From contig CANQQZ010000009.1 of NCBI GenBank assembly GCA_947626135.1, forward strand, positions 32,713 through 96,712: DNA of 64,000 nt. The letters are read 5' to 3'. The position numbers were made by a program, and so were the translations under genes. The DNA comes from an uncultured Clostridia bacterium. Lineage in GTDB: Bacteria; Bacillota; Clostridia; UBA1381. Positions 20,222 through 30,551 of the stretch are shown piece after piece (within the stretch, counting starts at the first letter, position 1; every line of letters starts with the position of its first letter). A model generated the notes under the pieces. The model worked only from the letters and a program-made list of their open reading frames with translations, was not told where the DNA came from and ran no database searches.

Positions 20222-21079
20222 TTATTTCCGACCCCGCGGGGACACTGACGGCTTAAGGCGTCCGAGGACCTTTTCAAAGCACACGCCGTCGGTAAGCGGA
20301 ATATCATGCTTTTCCGTTTCCTCTATGCACATCTTTACAAAGCCCGCCGATTTTTTCACGCTGTCCGTGAATGCCGCGCCGTTCACGGCTTCGGCGGCAA
20401 TCACCGCCGCGAATATATCGCCGGTACCCGAGCGAAACACGCCGGTTTTTTTCTGGCGCGGCAGGCTGAACCCGTTTATTTCGTCATACACGGCGTTGCC
20501 TATGTATTGTCCCATCGGTATCCCGGAAATTACAACATTTTTCGACCCCATTCCGTGCAGGCTGCGCGTCAAATCGAACAGCTCCCTCCTTGTCCAGCCG
20601 TCCTGCTTGTACGGGGTATCGGTAAGCATACACGCCTCCGTCACGTTTGGCGTCAGTATATCGGCGCGGGCAGCGAGCCGCCGCATTTCGCCGCACATGC
20701 GGGCGGTATATGTCGGATACGCCCGCCCGTTGTCACCCATAACAGGGTCAACTATCACCGTGGTCCTCCCGTCGGCGAAATAATCTATAAAATCCTCCAC
20801 TATGCCTATCTGCTCAAGCGAGCCGAGAAATCCGGACGCAATCCCCTCAAAACGCAGGGAAAGCTTTTTCCATTCGTCTATATACCGTCCCATATACGGG
20901 GTAAAATCACGGAAATAAAAGCTGTCAAAGCCAGTATGATTTGAAAACACCGATGTCGGAAGCGGACAGCATTGTATTCCCATATGCGATATTATCGGCA
21001 GCGCCACCGCGATAGAACACTTTCCGAAGCCCGAAATATCGTTTATTACGGCTATTTTCTTTTGATTATTGTGCGTCAT
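20222..21079 (-). CDS. Pyridoxamine kinase
   Basis: AVINDISGFGKCSIAVALPIISHMGIQCCPLPTSVFSNHTGF; GTGDIFAAVIAAE. Confidence 0.9.
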   Translation of the reverse strand: MTHNNQKKIAVINDISGFGKCSIAVALPIISHMGIQCCPLPTSVFSNHTGFDSFYFRDFTPYMGRYIDEWKKLSLRFEGIASGFLGSLEQIGIVEDFIDYFADGRTTVIVDPVMGDNGRAYPTYTARMCGEMRRLAARADILTPNVTEACMLTDTPYKQDGWTRRELFDLTRSLHGMGSKNVVISGIPMGQYIGNAVYDEINGFSLPRQKKTGVFRSGTGDIFAAVIAAEAVNGAAFTDSVKKSAGFVKMCIEETEKHDIPLTDGVCFEKVLGRLKPSVSPRGRK

Positions 21080-21257
21080 TTCCTTTTCCTCTCTTTCGCT
21101 TATGACATTATACTACTTAACCGTTCAAAAATCAAATACTTTTTCACGGCTGAACTCCGCCGATCAAATAAACGGCGGTATCACCCGATAAATTACTTGC
21201 TTTTGCCGCCGATTTATAGTACAATAGACATATATTTCATTTAAGAGGAGCGTAAAA

Positions 21258-22865
21258 ATGATCACGGTAAATAATGTAGGAATGAATTTTGCGGGGCAGC
21301 AGCTCTTTTCCGATGTAAATCTGAAATTCACACCCGGCAACTGCTACGGCGTGATAGGCGCGAACGGCGCGGGCAAATCGACTTTTCTGAAAATCCTGTC
21401 AGGCGAGCTCGAGCCGACAAAGGGCGAGGTTTCCATTGACCCGAATTGCCGAATGTCGGTTTTAAAACAGGATCACTTCGCGTTTGACGAGTACAGTGTG
21501 CTTGACACGATTATCATGGGCAACGAAAAGATGTACTCCATCATGAAGGAAAAAGACGCAATCTATATGAAAGAGGATTTTTCCGACGAGGACGGTATGC
21601 GCGCGGCTGACCTTGAAGGCGAATTTATGGAGATGGGCGGCTATGAGGCGGAAAGCGACGCGTCCAAGCTCATACAGGGGCTCGGTCTTGACGAGAGCGT
21701 TTTATATTCGCAGATGTCATCGCTCGACGGAAACGAAAAGGTAAAGGTCCTGCTTGCACAGGCGCTGTTCGGGAACCCGGATATAATACTTCTCGACGAG
21801 CCGACAAACGGTCTTGATTTGCAGGCGGTTGAATGGCTTGAGGATTTCCTGCTCGATTACGAGGGCACGGTCATAGTCGTATCGCATGACAGATATTTCC
21901 TCAATATAGTATGTACAAATATAGTCGATATCGACTATACGAAAATAAAAATGTACGTCGGAAACTATGAGTTCTGGTACGAGTCCTCACAGCTGGTGCA
22001 GAAAATGATAAAGCAGCAGAACAAGCGCGCGGAGGAAAAAATAAAGGAGCTTCAGGCGTTTATCCAGCGCTTCTCGGCGAACAAGTCAAAATCAAAGCAG
22101 GCGACCAGCCGTAAAAAGATGCTCGACAAGCTGACGGTTGAGGAAATGCCGGCGTCATCGCGGCGGTACCCGTTCGTGGGATTCGATATGGACAGAGAGG
22201 CCGGACGCGATTTGCTTACCGTGACCGGCGTATCAAAAACCGTTGACGGCGTTAAGGTGCTCGATAATATATCATTCTCTCTCAATCACGGCGACAAGAT
22301 AGCTGTGATCGGCGATAACGAAATAGCCGTCACGGCGCTTCTGGAAATACTCGCGCTCGAATCGGAGCCCGACGAGGGGTCTGTAAAATGGGGCGTGAGC
22401 ACGTCGAGGAGCTATTTCCCCAAGGATAATACAAAATATTTCGAGGGCTGCACGCTCAATCTCATGGATTGGCTGAGACAGTACAGCAAGGCCGGCTTTG
22501 AAACGCAGAACGAGACGTATATACGCGGATTCCTCGGGCGTATGCTGTTCTCGGGCGACGACGTGTTTAAACCCGTCAATGTGCTTTCCGGCGGCGAGAG
22601 GGTAAGATGTATGCTCTCGCGCATGATGCTGTTCGGCTCAAACGTGCTGCTTCTCGACCAGCCGACAAACCACCTCGACCTTGAGTCTATCACAGCCGTA
22701 AATAACGGACTTACCGCATTTAAAGGCAACGTCATATTCGCATCGCACGACCATGAATTTATTCAAACCATCGCCAACAGGATTATTGATATAAAATCCG
22801 ACGGCTCTGTCGTTGACAGAATGTGTACCTATGACGAATATATTGAAATGACACGGGAGAAATAA
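21258..22865 (+). CDS. ABC-F family ATP-binding protein, degenerate second ATP site
   Basis: GANGAGKSTFLKIL...LLDEPTNGLDLQAVEWLEDFL; second domain GDNEIAVTALLEIL and LLLDQPTNHLDLESI. Confidence 0.92.
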   Translation: MITVNNVGMNFAGQQLFSDVNLKFTPGNCYGVIGANGAGKSTFLKILSGELEPTKGEVSIDPNCRMSVLKQDHFAFDEYSVLDTIIMGNEKMYSIMKEKDAIYMKEDFSDEDGMRAADLEGEFMEMGGYEAESDASKLIQGLGLDESVLYSQMSSLDGNEKVKVLLAQALFGNPDIILLDEPTNGLDLQAVEWLEDFLLDYEGTVIVVSHDRYFLNIVCTNIVDIDYTKIKMYVGNYEFWYESSQLVQKMIKQQNKRAEEKIKELQAFIQRFSANKSKSKQATSRKKMLDKLTVEEMPASSRRYPFVGFDMDREAGRDLLTVTGVSKTVDGVKVLDNISFSLNHGDKIAVIGDNEIAVTALLEILALESEPDEGSVKWGVSTSRSYFPKDNTKYFEGCTLNLMDWLRQYSKAGFETQNETYIRGFLGRMLFSGDDVFKPVNVLSGGERVRCMLSRMMLFGSNVLLLDQPTNHLDLESITAVNNGLTAFKGNVIFASHDHEFIQTIANRIIDIKSDGSVVDRMCTYDEYIEMTREK

Positions 22866-22867
22866 TC

Positions 22868-23572
22868 ATGAAGCTTATATTTATACGGCACGGCGACCCC
22901 GACTATGAAAACGATTCCCTGACCGAGCGCGGCTGGAAGGAGGCGGACGCTCTCGCAAAACGCGTATCGCGCTGGAACGCCGACGCCTTCTACTGCTCGC
23001 CTCTGGGGCGCGCCCGGCACACGGCGCAGGTATCGCTCGATTTAATACACCGCGAGGCATGTATAAAGGACTGGCTGAGAGAATTCAAGGCGGATATACT
23101 CGATCCGTTCACTAATCAAAGACGCATACCGTGGGATCTGCTCCCGTCGTACTGGACGGCAAAGCCGGAGCTTTACGACAAGAACGTATGGCATCAAAGC
23201 GACGTCATGCTCACGGGAAATGTCGCCTCGGAATACAGGCGCGTATGCGGCGGTCTTGACGAAATATTAGCCGAACACGGCTATGTGCGGAGCGGCGGCT
23301 TCTACAGAACGAACCCCGGCAACGAAAAGACGCTCGTGTTCTTCTGTCATCTGGGCGTCATGTTCGTAATGCTTTCTCATTTGTTCGGTCTGTCCGCGCC
23401 GACGGTATGGCAGAATTTTTTCGTCGCTCCGTCGTCGGTAACGGTCGTTTCCACCGAGGAACGCGTAAAGGGCGAAGCATATTTCCGCTGCAAAAAGCTC
23501 GGCGATACCTCGCATTTATACGCCGCCGGACTTACGCCGTCGGATTCCGGCTTTTACCCGTGGTATGAATAA
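22868..23572 (+). CDS. Histidine phosphatase family protein
   Basis: MKLIFIRHGDPDYENDSLTERGWKEADALAKR. Confidence 0.92.
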   Translation: MKLIFIRHGDPDYENDSLTERGWKEADALAKRVSRWNADAFYCSPLGRARHTAQVSLDLIHREACIKDWLREFKADILDPFTNQRRIPWDLLPSYWTAKPELYDKNVWHQSDVMLTGNVASEYRRVCGGLDEILAEHGYVRSGGFYRTNPGNEKTLVFFCHLGVMFVMLSHLFGLSAPTVWQNFFVAPSSVTVVSTEERVKGEAYFRCKKLGDTSHLYAAGLTPSDSGFYPWYE

Positions 23573-23617
23573 TCGCAATGAATCCGGAAAATTTTCATTC
23601 ATAAAGGAGAAACCGCT

Positions 23618-24268
23618 ATGAAATTTGAACATACCGAAGTTTACGGCTTCACGAGCGCCCTGCGCGGAATGCGTAATCCGCTTGAATCCTGGGCGAAAAA
23701 CGACACCGTTGAGGAAAACGGCTCCGTATTTATCGGAGAAAACGACCTCTCCCTCGCCGTGCGTCTGATAAAATCGGGAAGCGAGCACCGCAAATTCATG
23801 CGCCAGATTTTTGTGTCCGTTGATATAACCGGACCGCTCTACTGGTGGAAGGAATTTGACACATACAAGGTAGGCACCGTCGCCAACAGTACCTCGACCA
23901 TGCACAAGCTCGCATCCTCCCCCATTACGCTCGGCTGCTTTGAAACGGATGATTACGACGGCTCTCTCGGATACGGCAGCGGAAAGCTGTCGGACATAAT
24001 AGAGCGGCATATAGACTTCCTTGAGGAGATGCGCAAAAAATATCTTGAAACAAAGGATAAAAAATACTGGAAGGAATTAATACGCTGGCTGCCGTCGTCC
24101 TGGCAGCAAACGCGCACGGTTACGATGTCTTACGAAAACCTGCTCGCAATGTGTTCTCCCGGTCAGCGCCGGTATCATAAGCTGACCGAATGGTCGGTTT
24201 CGTTTATCAGCTGGGCGCGGACCCTTCCCTACGCGCAGGAGCTTATTTTTTTCGATGAAAACGAATAA
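23618..24268 (+). CDS. ThyX-like (flavin-dependent thymidylate synthase-related) protein lacking the canonical RHR motif
   Basis: FVSVDITGPLYWWKEFDTYKVGTVANSTSTMHKL can be laid over the ThyX core; adjacent DHFR. Confidence 0.55.
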   Translation: MKFEHTEVYGFTSALRGMRNPLESWAKNDTVEENGSVFIGENDLSLAVRLIKSGSEHRKFMRQIFVSVDITGPLYWWKEFDTYKVGTVANSTSTMHKLASSPITLGCFETDDYDGSLGYGSGKLSDIIERHIDFLEEMRKKYLETKDKKYWKELIRWLPSSWQQTRTVTMSYENLLAMCSPGQRRYHKLTEWSVSFISWARTLPYAQELIFFDENE

Positions 24269-24755
24269 TCTGATTTTAATCGCCTGCGCCGACAGCAGCT
24301 GGGGCATAGGTAAAAACGGCTGTCTTCTGTTTTCCCTGAAAAAGGACATGGAATTTTTCCGTTCCCTCACTATGGGAAACGTTGTGATAATGGGGCGGAG
24401 AACGTTTGATTCTCTTCCCGGCAAAAAACCCTTGCGCGGCAGGATAAACATGGTTTTTTCACGCCGCGCCGTTGACGCGGCAAACATTGTTTCCGTGAGC
24501 TCCGTTGACGGGCTTTTCTCGGCTCTCGGGCGATATCCCGGTAAAAAGGCGTTTGTAATCGGCGGCTCCGAAATTTACCGGCTGCTTCTCCCCTATTGCT
24601 CAAGGGCGTATATAACGCGCGTTGATGCAGACGGCGGCGCCGAGGTATTTATGCCGGATCTCGACGAGGCTCCCGGTTGGCTGCTGACGGAAAAATCCGA
24701 TATTGTAACGGAAAACGGGGTTCCCTTCCGTTTTTGCGTCTATGACCGGCAATAA
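24255..24755 (+). CDS. folA: Dihydrofolate reductase
   Basis: LILIACADSSWGIGKNGCLLFSLKKDMEFFRSLTMGNVVIMGRRTFDSLP. Confidence 0.93.
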   Translation: MKTNNLILIACADSSWGIGKNGCLLFSLKKDMEFFRSLTMGNVVIMGRRTFDSLPGKKPLRGRINMVFSRRAVDAANIVSVSSVDGLFSALGRYPGKKAFVIGGSEIYRLLLPYCSRAYITRVDADGGAEVFMPDLDEAPGWLLTEKSDIVTENGVPFRFCVYDRQ

Positions 24756-24818
24756 ATTTCCAAAATAATGTTAGATAACGGCAAATTGCGGGTAAATATA
24801 TATATGTAAATTAATTTA

Positions 24819-26066
24819 ATGAAGGAAGGAATGTATATGGTAAACGGAAACGTAATCGTAGGACAGTCGGGCGGACCGACGTCCGTAATCAACTCCAGTC
24901 TCGTGGGCGTGTTTAAAACCGCCAAGGATATGGGCTGTTTAAAGGTATACGGTATGAGAAACGGCATAGAGGGACTGCTCACGGGACGCTATGTCGACTT
25001 GTCCGACTATATAAGGAGCGACCTTGACATTGAGCTTTTAAAGCGCACACCGTCGTCATTCCTGGGCACGTGCCGTTATAAGCTGCCCGAGCGCGAGGAC
25101 GACCCCGGCGTATACGACCGCATTTTTGATATATTAAAGCGCCTTGATATCAAGCACTTCTTCTATATCGGCGGCAACGACTCTATGGACACAATTAAAA
25201 AGCTCTCGAATTACGCGCAGGAAATCGGCTCTGACATAACGTTTATGGGAGTGCCCAAAACCATTGACAACGACCTCGCCGTAACAGACCACACCCCGGG
25301 CTACGGCAGCGCGGCAAAATACATAGCTGCGGCAATGAAAGAGATTATCCGCGACGCGAACACCTATCCGACCGACTCCATAACGGTAGTGGAAATTATG
25401 GGCAGAAACGCCGGCTGGCTTACAGCGGCTTCGTCGCTTTCCTGCTCCGAAGACTGCAACGGTCCGGATTTAATCTATATGCCCGAGGTCGTATTCGACC
25501 ACGATAAGTTTATGAAACGCGTAATGGAGGTCAAAAAATTCAAAACCACGGCTATTGTCGCCGTTTCGGAGGGCATAAAAACTGCTGACGGGAAATATGT
25601 GTGCGAGGCGAACAAATCGACTGTATTTGAGGATTCGTTCGGTCATAAGACGCTTGGCGGCACCGCGCTGTATCTTGCCGATTTCCTCGCGGAAAACACC
25701 GGTATCAAATCGCGCGGCATCGTATTTTCCACTCTTCAGCGCTGTGCGTCGCACCTTGTTTCAAGACGCGACATAACCGAGGCGTTCACTGCCGGCGCGG
25801 ACGCAGTCGTAGCGGCTCTTAACGGCGAAACCGGAAAAATGATAATTTTCGAGAGAATCTCAAACGCGCCGTATCAGCTTAAAACCGCGTCATATGACGT
25901 TAATCTTATAGCAAACATCGAAAAATGCGTTCCGAGTGAGTGGATTTGCGACGACGGAACCAATGTTACAAAGGAATTTGATGAATACGCGCGTCCGCTT
26001 ATAATAGGCGAGCTTTCGCCGTTTATGGTAGACGGACTGCCCAGACATCTGTTTATTGACAAATAA
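24819..26066 (+). CDS. 6-phosphofructokinase, PPi-dependent type
   Basis: VGQSGGPTSVINSSL; GGNDSMDT; PKTIDNDL. Confidence 0.9.
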   Translation: MKEGMYMVNGNVIVGQSGGPTSVINSSLVGVFKTAKDMGCLKVYGMRNGIEGLLTGRYVDLSDYIRSDLDIELLKRTPSSFLGTCRYKLPEREDDPGVYDRIFDILKRLDIKHFFYIGGNDSMDTIKKLSNYAQEIGSDITFMGVPKTIDNDLAVTDHTPGYGSAAKYIAAAMKEIIRDANTYPTDSITVVEIMGRNAGWLTAASSLSCSEDCNGPDLIYMPEVVFDHDKFMKRVMEVKKFKTTAIVAVSEGIKTADGKYVCEANKSTVFEDSFGHKTLGGTALYLADFLAENTGIKSRGIVFSTLQRCASHLVSRRDITEAFTAGADAVVAALNGETGKMIIFERISNAPYQLKTASYDVNLIANIEKCVPSEWICDDGTNVTKEFDEYARPLIIGELSPFMVDGLPRHLFIDK

Positions 26067-26138
26067 TTTATATGAACGCAGCCGCCCGCAAAATCGCGGG
26101 CGGCTGTTTTCATATTCGTTTATAAAAATATCTTGTTT

Positions 26139-27068
26139 TTAATCCCTGTCGGTCTCCCACTTTACAATCTCGCCCGTCGCGGCGTCAATCTCGGCGTCGT
26201 ATTCCATATCCCTCCTGCCGCTTGCGTTAACGGTGTAAAACTCCACCTCGTAAACCTGACGGCTGTGTTCACGGTCAAGCTTTATCTTTTCAAATCTTAC
26301 GCCGCTTTCCGCCAATCCCGCTTTTTCCAGCGCTATCGCCTTCGCCTGGTCCTCGGTGATCTGAGCGCCGCTCTGCGTACCGGTATTGCCGCTCTGAGCG
26401 CCTGCGCCGTCAGCCGATACCTGTCCGTTTTTCACGGGCTCGGTCTCATATTTTACGACCTCTCCCGTATTCGCGTCAACATCAATATCATACTCCGCCG
26501 CGTATGTGCCGTCCGCGTTTACTGTAAAGAACTCCATTTCGTACACGAGCCGCCCGTCGTCGCGGTCGAGACGGATATAATTGAATTTAAGCTCTCCCGC
26601 ATCCGCAAGTCCCGCCTTTTCAAGCGCGATCGCGCGCGCCTGCTCCTCCGTAAGCTTCGCGTCGGAAAGGCTGAACGCGCCGCCGGTATTTCCGGCGCTT
26701 CCGCTATTGCCGGGTACTATTACGTCCGCGTCCGTCACGGTCGTTCCCTCGTCCTTTAATTCTATTTTCTTTTGATCCTCATACCAATAAACCTTCTTAC
26801 CCATCAATTCGCCTATCGCGCGCACCGGAAGATATGTCGTTCCCTCATAAAGCACCGGGTCAACGACATCGCCGTTAACGTTTTTAAACACGCGCTCCTG
26901 TCCGTCAACCACGATCGTGAAATCCGGTCTGAGCTCCGCCGTAATCTGCGTAACCGCCGTCGCCGCGCACGCGCCTATAACCGCGCTCAGCGCGCACAGT
27001 CCGCATGCCGCGCCTACTGCCATCGTTTTTTTCTTCATCAATACCCTCTCCTTCTCAATAATACTCAA
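26139..27068 (-). CDS. Copper-amine-oxidase-N-like stalk domain plus two PepSY domains, secreted
   Basis: VDGQERVFKNVNGDVVDPVLYEGTTYLPVRAIGELMGKKVYW; two ITEDQAKAIALEKAGL...YEVEF..NA.G...YD.EIDA.TGEIVK repeats. Confidence 0.85.
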   Translation of the reverse strand: MSIIEKERVLMKKKTMAVGAACGLCALSAVIGACAATAVTQITAELRPDFTIVVDGQERVFKNVNGDVVDPVLYEGTTYLPVRAIGELMGKKVYWYEDQKKIELKDEGTTVTDADVIVPGNSGSAGNTGGAFSLSDAKLTEEQARAIALEKAGLADAGELKFNYIRLDRDDGRLVYEMEFFTVNADGTYAAEYDIDVDANTGEVVKYETEPVKNGQVSADGAGAQSGNTGTQSGAQITEDQAKAIALEKAGLAESGVRFEKIKLDREHSRQVYEVEFYTVNASGRRDMEYDAEIDAATGEIVKWETDRD

Positions 27069-27261
27069 ATTATATCTTAATTATAGGATATACCCGCTGT
27101 TTTGTCAATACGCTTTGCCTTCGGAGGGTGTAAACTTTTTATGTACAAATAATTTATAAATTGTGACTTAAATAAATTTATCACGTATATTATTCTTTAC
27201 TTTTTGCATTAATTATGGTATAATTTACCCAAACAAAATATTTTGCAAAGGAGAGAGGCAT

Positions 27262-29403
27262 ATGGGAAAAACAAAGGGCGGCTTTACGCTGCCGGGCGAA
27301 AGCGGCTATGAGGAGCTTACGCTGCAAATGGCTGAAAAATGGGGCGCGGACGTAATCCGCGACTCGGACGGAACGGAGCTTTCGCCGGAAATTATAAACG
27401 CGGGCTACGGTATTTATTCGACCATCTGCATAATACGCGACCATAACGAATGGGCGAAAAAGAATCCCGACAAGCTTCAGCAGACGTTTCTTATGACCGA
27501 TCCGGTCGTCGCATCGGGCGATACCGTTACGATCGACCTGATGAAGGATTTCTTCGCGGAGCAATTCAAAATTAACGACAGCAGCGAATCAAAGGAATAC
27601 TGGCAGGTATTCGACCGTACAGCCGACAAGGAAATCACCGGCTGGACTTACTCTGACGGGAAGGTAACAATCAAAAACGCTCAGCCGTGGCATAAGTACA
27701 CTGTTAATTTCCTCGCCTGGAGAATATGGGAAGAAATATCAATGTACAATCACACGACCAACAACTGGGATAAGGAACACCTGATGCAGATCGATCCCCG
27801 CTATCCCGAAACCAGGGAATATATGCTCTCGTGGCTCAAAAACTGGTGCGAGACCCACCCCGCAACAACAGTGGTGCGCTTTACATCCATGTTTTACAAT
27901 TTCGTATGGATCTGGGGCTCGAATCCGCGCAACCAGCAGCGTTATTCCGACTGGGGCTCATATGATTTCACCGTTTCTCCCCCGGCGCTTAAGGAATTCG
28001 AAAAAAGGTACGGCTACCGAATCACGTCGGAGGATTTTATAAACAAGGGCAATCTCCATGCCACGCATATGCCGGCTCCGCAGTCAAAGCTTGACTGGAT
28101 GGAATTTATAAACGACTTTGTCGTTGATTTCGGAAAACAGCTCGTGGATATGGTCCATGAATACGGCAAGAAGGCTTATGTATTCTACGATGATTCGTGG
28201 GTAGGCGTTGAGCCGTGGGGCAAGAGATTTAAGGATTTCGGCTTCGACGGGCTGATAAAATGCGTATTCAACGGCTTTGAATGCCGTCTCTGCGCCGGAG
28301 TTGACGCTGTGGAAACGCACGAAATAAGGCTTCACCCATATCTGTTTCCTGTGGGTCTGGGCGGCGCGCCGACATTCGCGCCCGGCGGAAATCCCACAAG
28401 AGAAGCGCAGGGCTACTGGAAAAATGTCCGCCGCGCGCTGCTGCGTGAAAAGATAGACAGAATAGGTCTCGGCGGATATTTGTCACTGACGCTGCCGTTC
28501 CCTGATTTCAACGATTACATTGAGAAAATTTCCGATGAGTTCCGCGAAATACGCGATTTTCATACGGACGGCAAGCCATACATTCTCAAACCGCGCGTAG
28601 CTGTTCTCTCGTTCTGGGGCAGTCTGCGCTCATGGACATGCTCCGGGCACTATCACGAGCATCCTGAGGTTGATTTGATAAATGTGAACGAGGCTCTTTC
28701 CGGGCTTCCGCTTGACGTGAAGTTCATAAGCTTCGACGATTTAAAGGAAAAGGGACTTGACGGCTACGATGTTGTTATTAACGCCGGATTCGCGGGAAGC
28801 GCGTGGTCGGGCGGCAGCGAGTGGGCTGACGTGAAGGTAATCGAAACGCTCACAAAATGGGTTTATAACGGCGGCGTATTTATAGGCGTAAACGAGCCCT
28901 CCGCTCTGTCCGGCGGCGACACGTTCTTCAAAATGGCTCATGTGCTCGGCGTTGACAAGGACATGGGTGAAAAAATATGCCACGGCAGATATTCGTTTGA
29001 TGTCGAAAACCCGAGCATAGTCGTTGACGGCACAAAAATCGACCCGAGACGCGGCATTTATCTTACCGACAGCGACACAAAGGTGCTCATGGCTGACGAT
29101 ATACACCCGCTTATAACAACGCATCCGTTCGGCAAGGGACAGGGCGTTTATCTCGCGTCGTTTAAGCACGGCGAGCCGAATAACCGCACTCTGTTAAACC
29201 TTATACTATCGGCAGCGGGCGAGGATTTGAACCAGAATTATCTGACCGATAATCCGTACACCGAATGCTGCTATTATCCGGCTGATAAGAAGCTCGTTGT
29301 TATCAACAACTCAGATAAGGAACAGACCGTGACGGTTAACACCGAATCCGGCGTAAAAACATTTACCATAGCCGGCTTCGACTCCGAAATCACTGAGCTG
29401 TAA
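27262..29403 (+). CDS. 1,3-beta-galactosyl-N-acetylhexosamine phosphorylase (GH112)
   Basis: MGKTKGGFTLPGESGYEELTLQMAEKWGADVIRDSDGTELSPEI; GH112-like throughout. Confidence 0.93.
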   Translation: MGKTKGGFTLPGESGYEELTLQMAEKWGADVIRDSDGTELSPEIINAGYGIYSTICIIRDHNEWAKKNPDKLQQTFLMTDPVVASGDTVTIDLMKDFFAEQFKINDSSESKEYWQVFDRTADKEITGWTYSDGKVTIKNAQPWHKYTVNFLAWRIWEEISMYNHTTNNWDKEHLMQIDPRYPETREYMLSWLKNWCETHPATTVVRFTSMFYNFVWIWGSNPRNQQRYSDWGSYDFTVSPPALKEFEKRYGYRITSEDFINKGNLHATHMPAPQSKLDWMEFINDFVVDFGKQLVDMVHEYGKKAYVFYDDSWVGVEPWGKRFKDFGFDGLIKCVFNGFECRLCAGVDAVETHEIRLHPYLFPVGLGGAPTFAPGGNPTREAQGYWKNVRRALLREKIDRIGLGGYLSLTLPFPDFNDYIEKISDEFREIRDFHTDGKPYILKPRVAVLSFWGSLRSWTCSGHYHEHPEVDLINVNEALSGLPLDVKFISFDDLKEKGLDGYDVVINAGFAGSAWSGGSEWADVKVIETLTKWVYNGGVFIGVNEPSALSGGDTFFKMAHVLGVDKDMGEKICHGRYSFDVENPSIVVDGTKIDPRRGIYLTDSDTKVLMADDIHPLITTHPFGKGQGVYLASFKHGEPNNRTLLNLILSAAGEDLNQNYLTDNPYTECCYYPADKKLVVINNSDKEQTVTVNTESGVKTFTIAGFDSEITEL

Positions 29404-29431
29404 GGGCTGTCTCAAAAAGGATTATTCAATA

Positions 29432-29466
29432 AAGGACCGTTCACTTCAATAGACGGTCCTTTTTTC
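29432..29466 (+). terminator. Intrinsic terminator after GH112
   Basis: aaaggaccgt...acggtcctttttt. Confidence 0.85.
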
Positions 29467-29590
29467 CGGGATATTTTTTTATAATCGAAAAAAAGTATTG
29501 ACTTTAGCGCGATAAAGTGGTAAAATACCAAATGTTTTAAAGGGACGTTATATCTCGTCCCGAAATTATAAATTTTGGAGGTCATTGAAA

Positions 29591-30496
29591 ATGAAAAAAT
29601 TGATTGGTTTGCTTGCGGCGGCGATGCTTATTCCGGCGCTCGCTTCATGCGGCGGTTCGCAGCAGGCGGACACGACGGGCGCTGACACGGCTGCCGATAC
29701 GACGGCGGCGGAAAGCGACTGGGCGCAGGTACAGGAGAAGGGCGTTCTCACGATAGGCGTTACGAATTATCCGCCTATGAACTATCTCGACGACAACGGC
29801 AACTGGACCGGATTTGATACGGAATTCGCGCAGGCGGTAGCCGAAGAGCTGGGAATAGACGTTACGTTTACCGAAATCAGCTGGGACGCGAAGGAAACAG
29901 AGCTTGCCTCAAGAAATATCGACGCTCTCTGGAACGGCATGTGCATCACTCCCGAGCGCGAAGAGGCATGGGAGATTACAACCCCGTATATGTACAACAC
30001 TCAGGCTATGGTTATGAAGGCTGACAGAGAGGCTGAGATTATGGCTGACGTAGCCGGAAAGAATGTCGTTTCCGAAGCGGGCTCTACCGGCGAGGAAAAG
30101 GTGACCGGAAAGATGGACGACGCAAACGACCCGACTGTCGAGGTTATCGCGGCTGATTATTTCAAGGACGCAAATTACACCGGCGTAAGCAACATGGCGA
30201 CGGCGCTCATGGACGTCCAGAACGGTATCGCGGATATCGCTGTTGTTGACTCTGTAATCGCGGAGGGTATGATAAACGGCGACGGCTCGTCTCTTACAGA
30301 CCTTGTTATCAACACCGACAACAAGTTCGGCGACCAGTGGTTTGGCGCGGCATTCAGAAAGGGCAGCGATATATGCCCAATGGTTAACGAGGCTATGAAG
30401 AAGCTCGTTGACAACGGAAAGCTTATGGAGCTTGCTCAGAAGTACGGTCTTACCGAGAGCGTACAGAAGGCTATGGATCATAACGCGGCGCAGTAA
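29591..30496 (+). CDS. Polar amino-acid ABC transporter substrate-binding lipoprotein
   Basis: Lipobox LASCGG; GVLTIGVTNYPPMNYLDDNGNWTGFDTEFAQAVAEELG. Confidence 0.93.
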   Translation: MKKLIGLLAAAMLIPALASCGGSQQADTTGADTAADTTAAESDWAQVQEKGVLTIGVTNYPPMNYLDDNGNWTGFDTEFAQAVAEELGIDVTFTEISWDAKETELASRNIDALWNGMCITPEREEAWEITTPYMYNTQAMVMKADREAEIMADVAGKNVVSEAGSTGEEKVTGKMDDANDPTVEVIAADYFKDANYTGVSNMATALMDVQNGIADIAVVDSVIAEGMINGDGSSLTDLVINTDNKFGDQWFGAAFRKGSDICPMVNEAMKKLVDNGKLMELAQKYGLTESVQKAMDHNAAQ

Positions 30497-30551
30497 TTCT
30501 TGATTTAAGGGGCGGGGCAAATAGCCCCGCCCTTATATATTTTTGGAGAGA

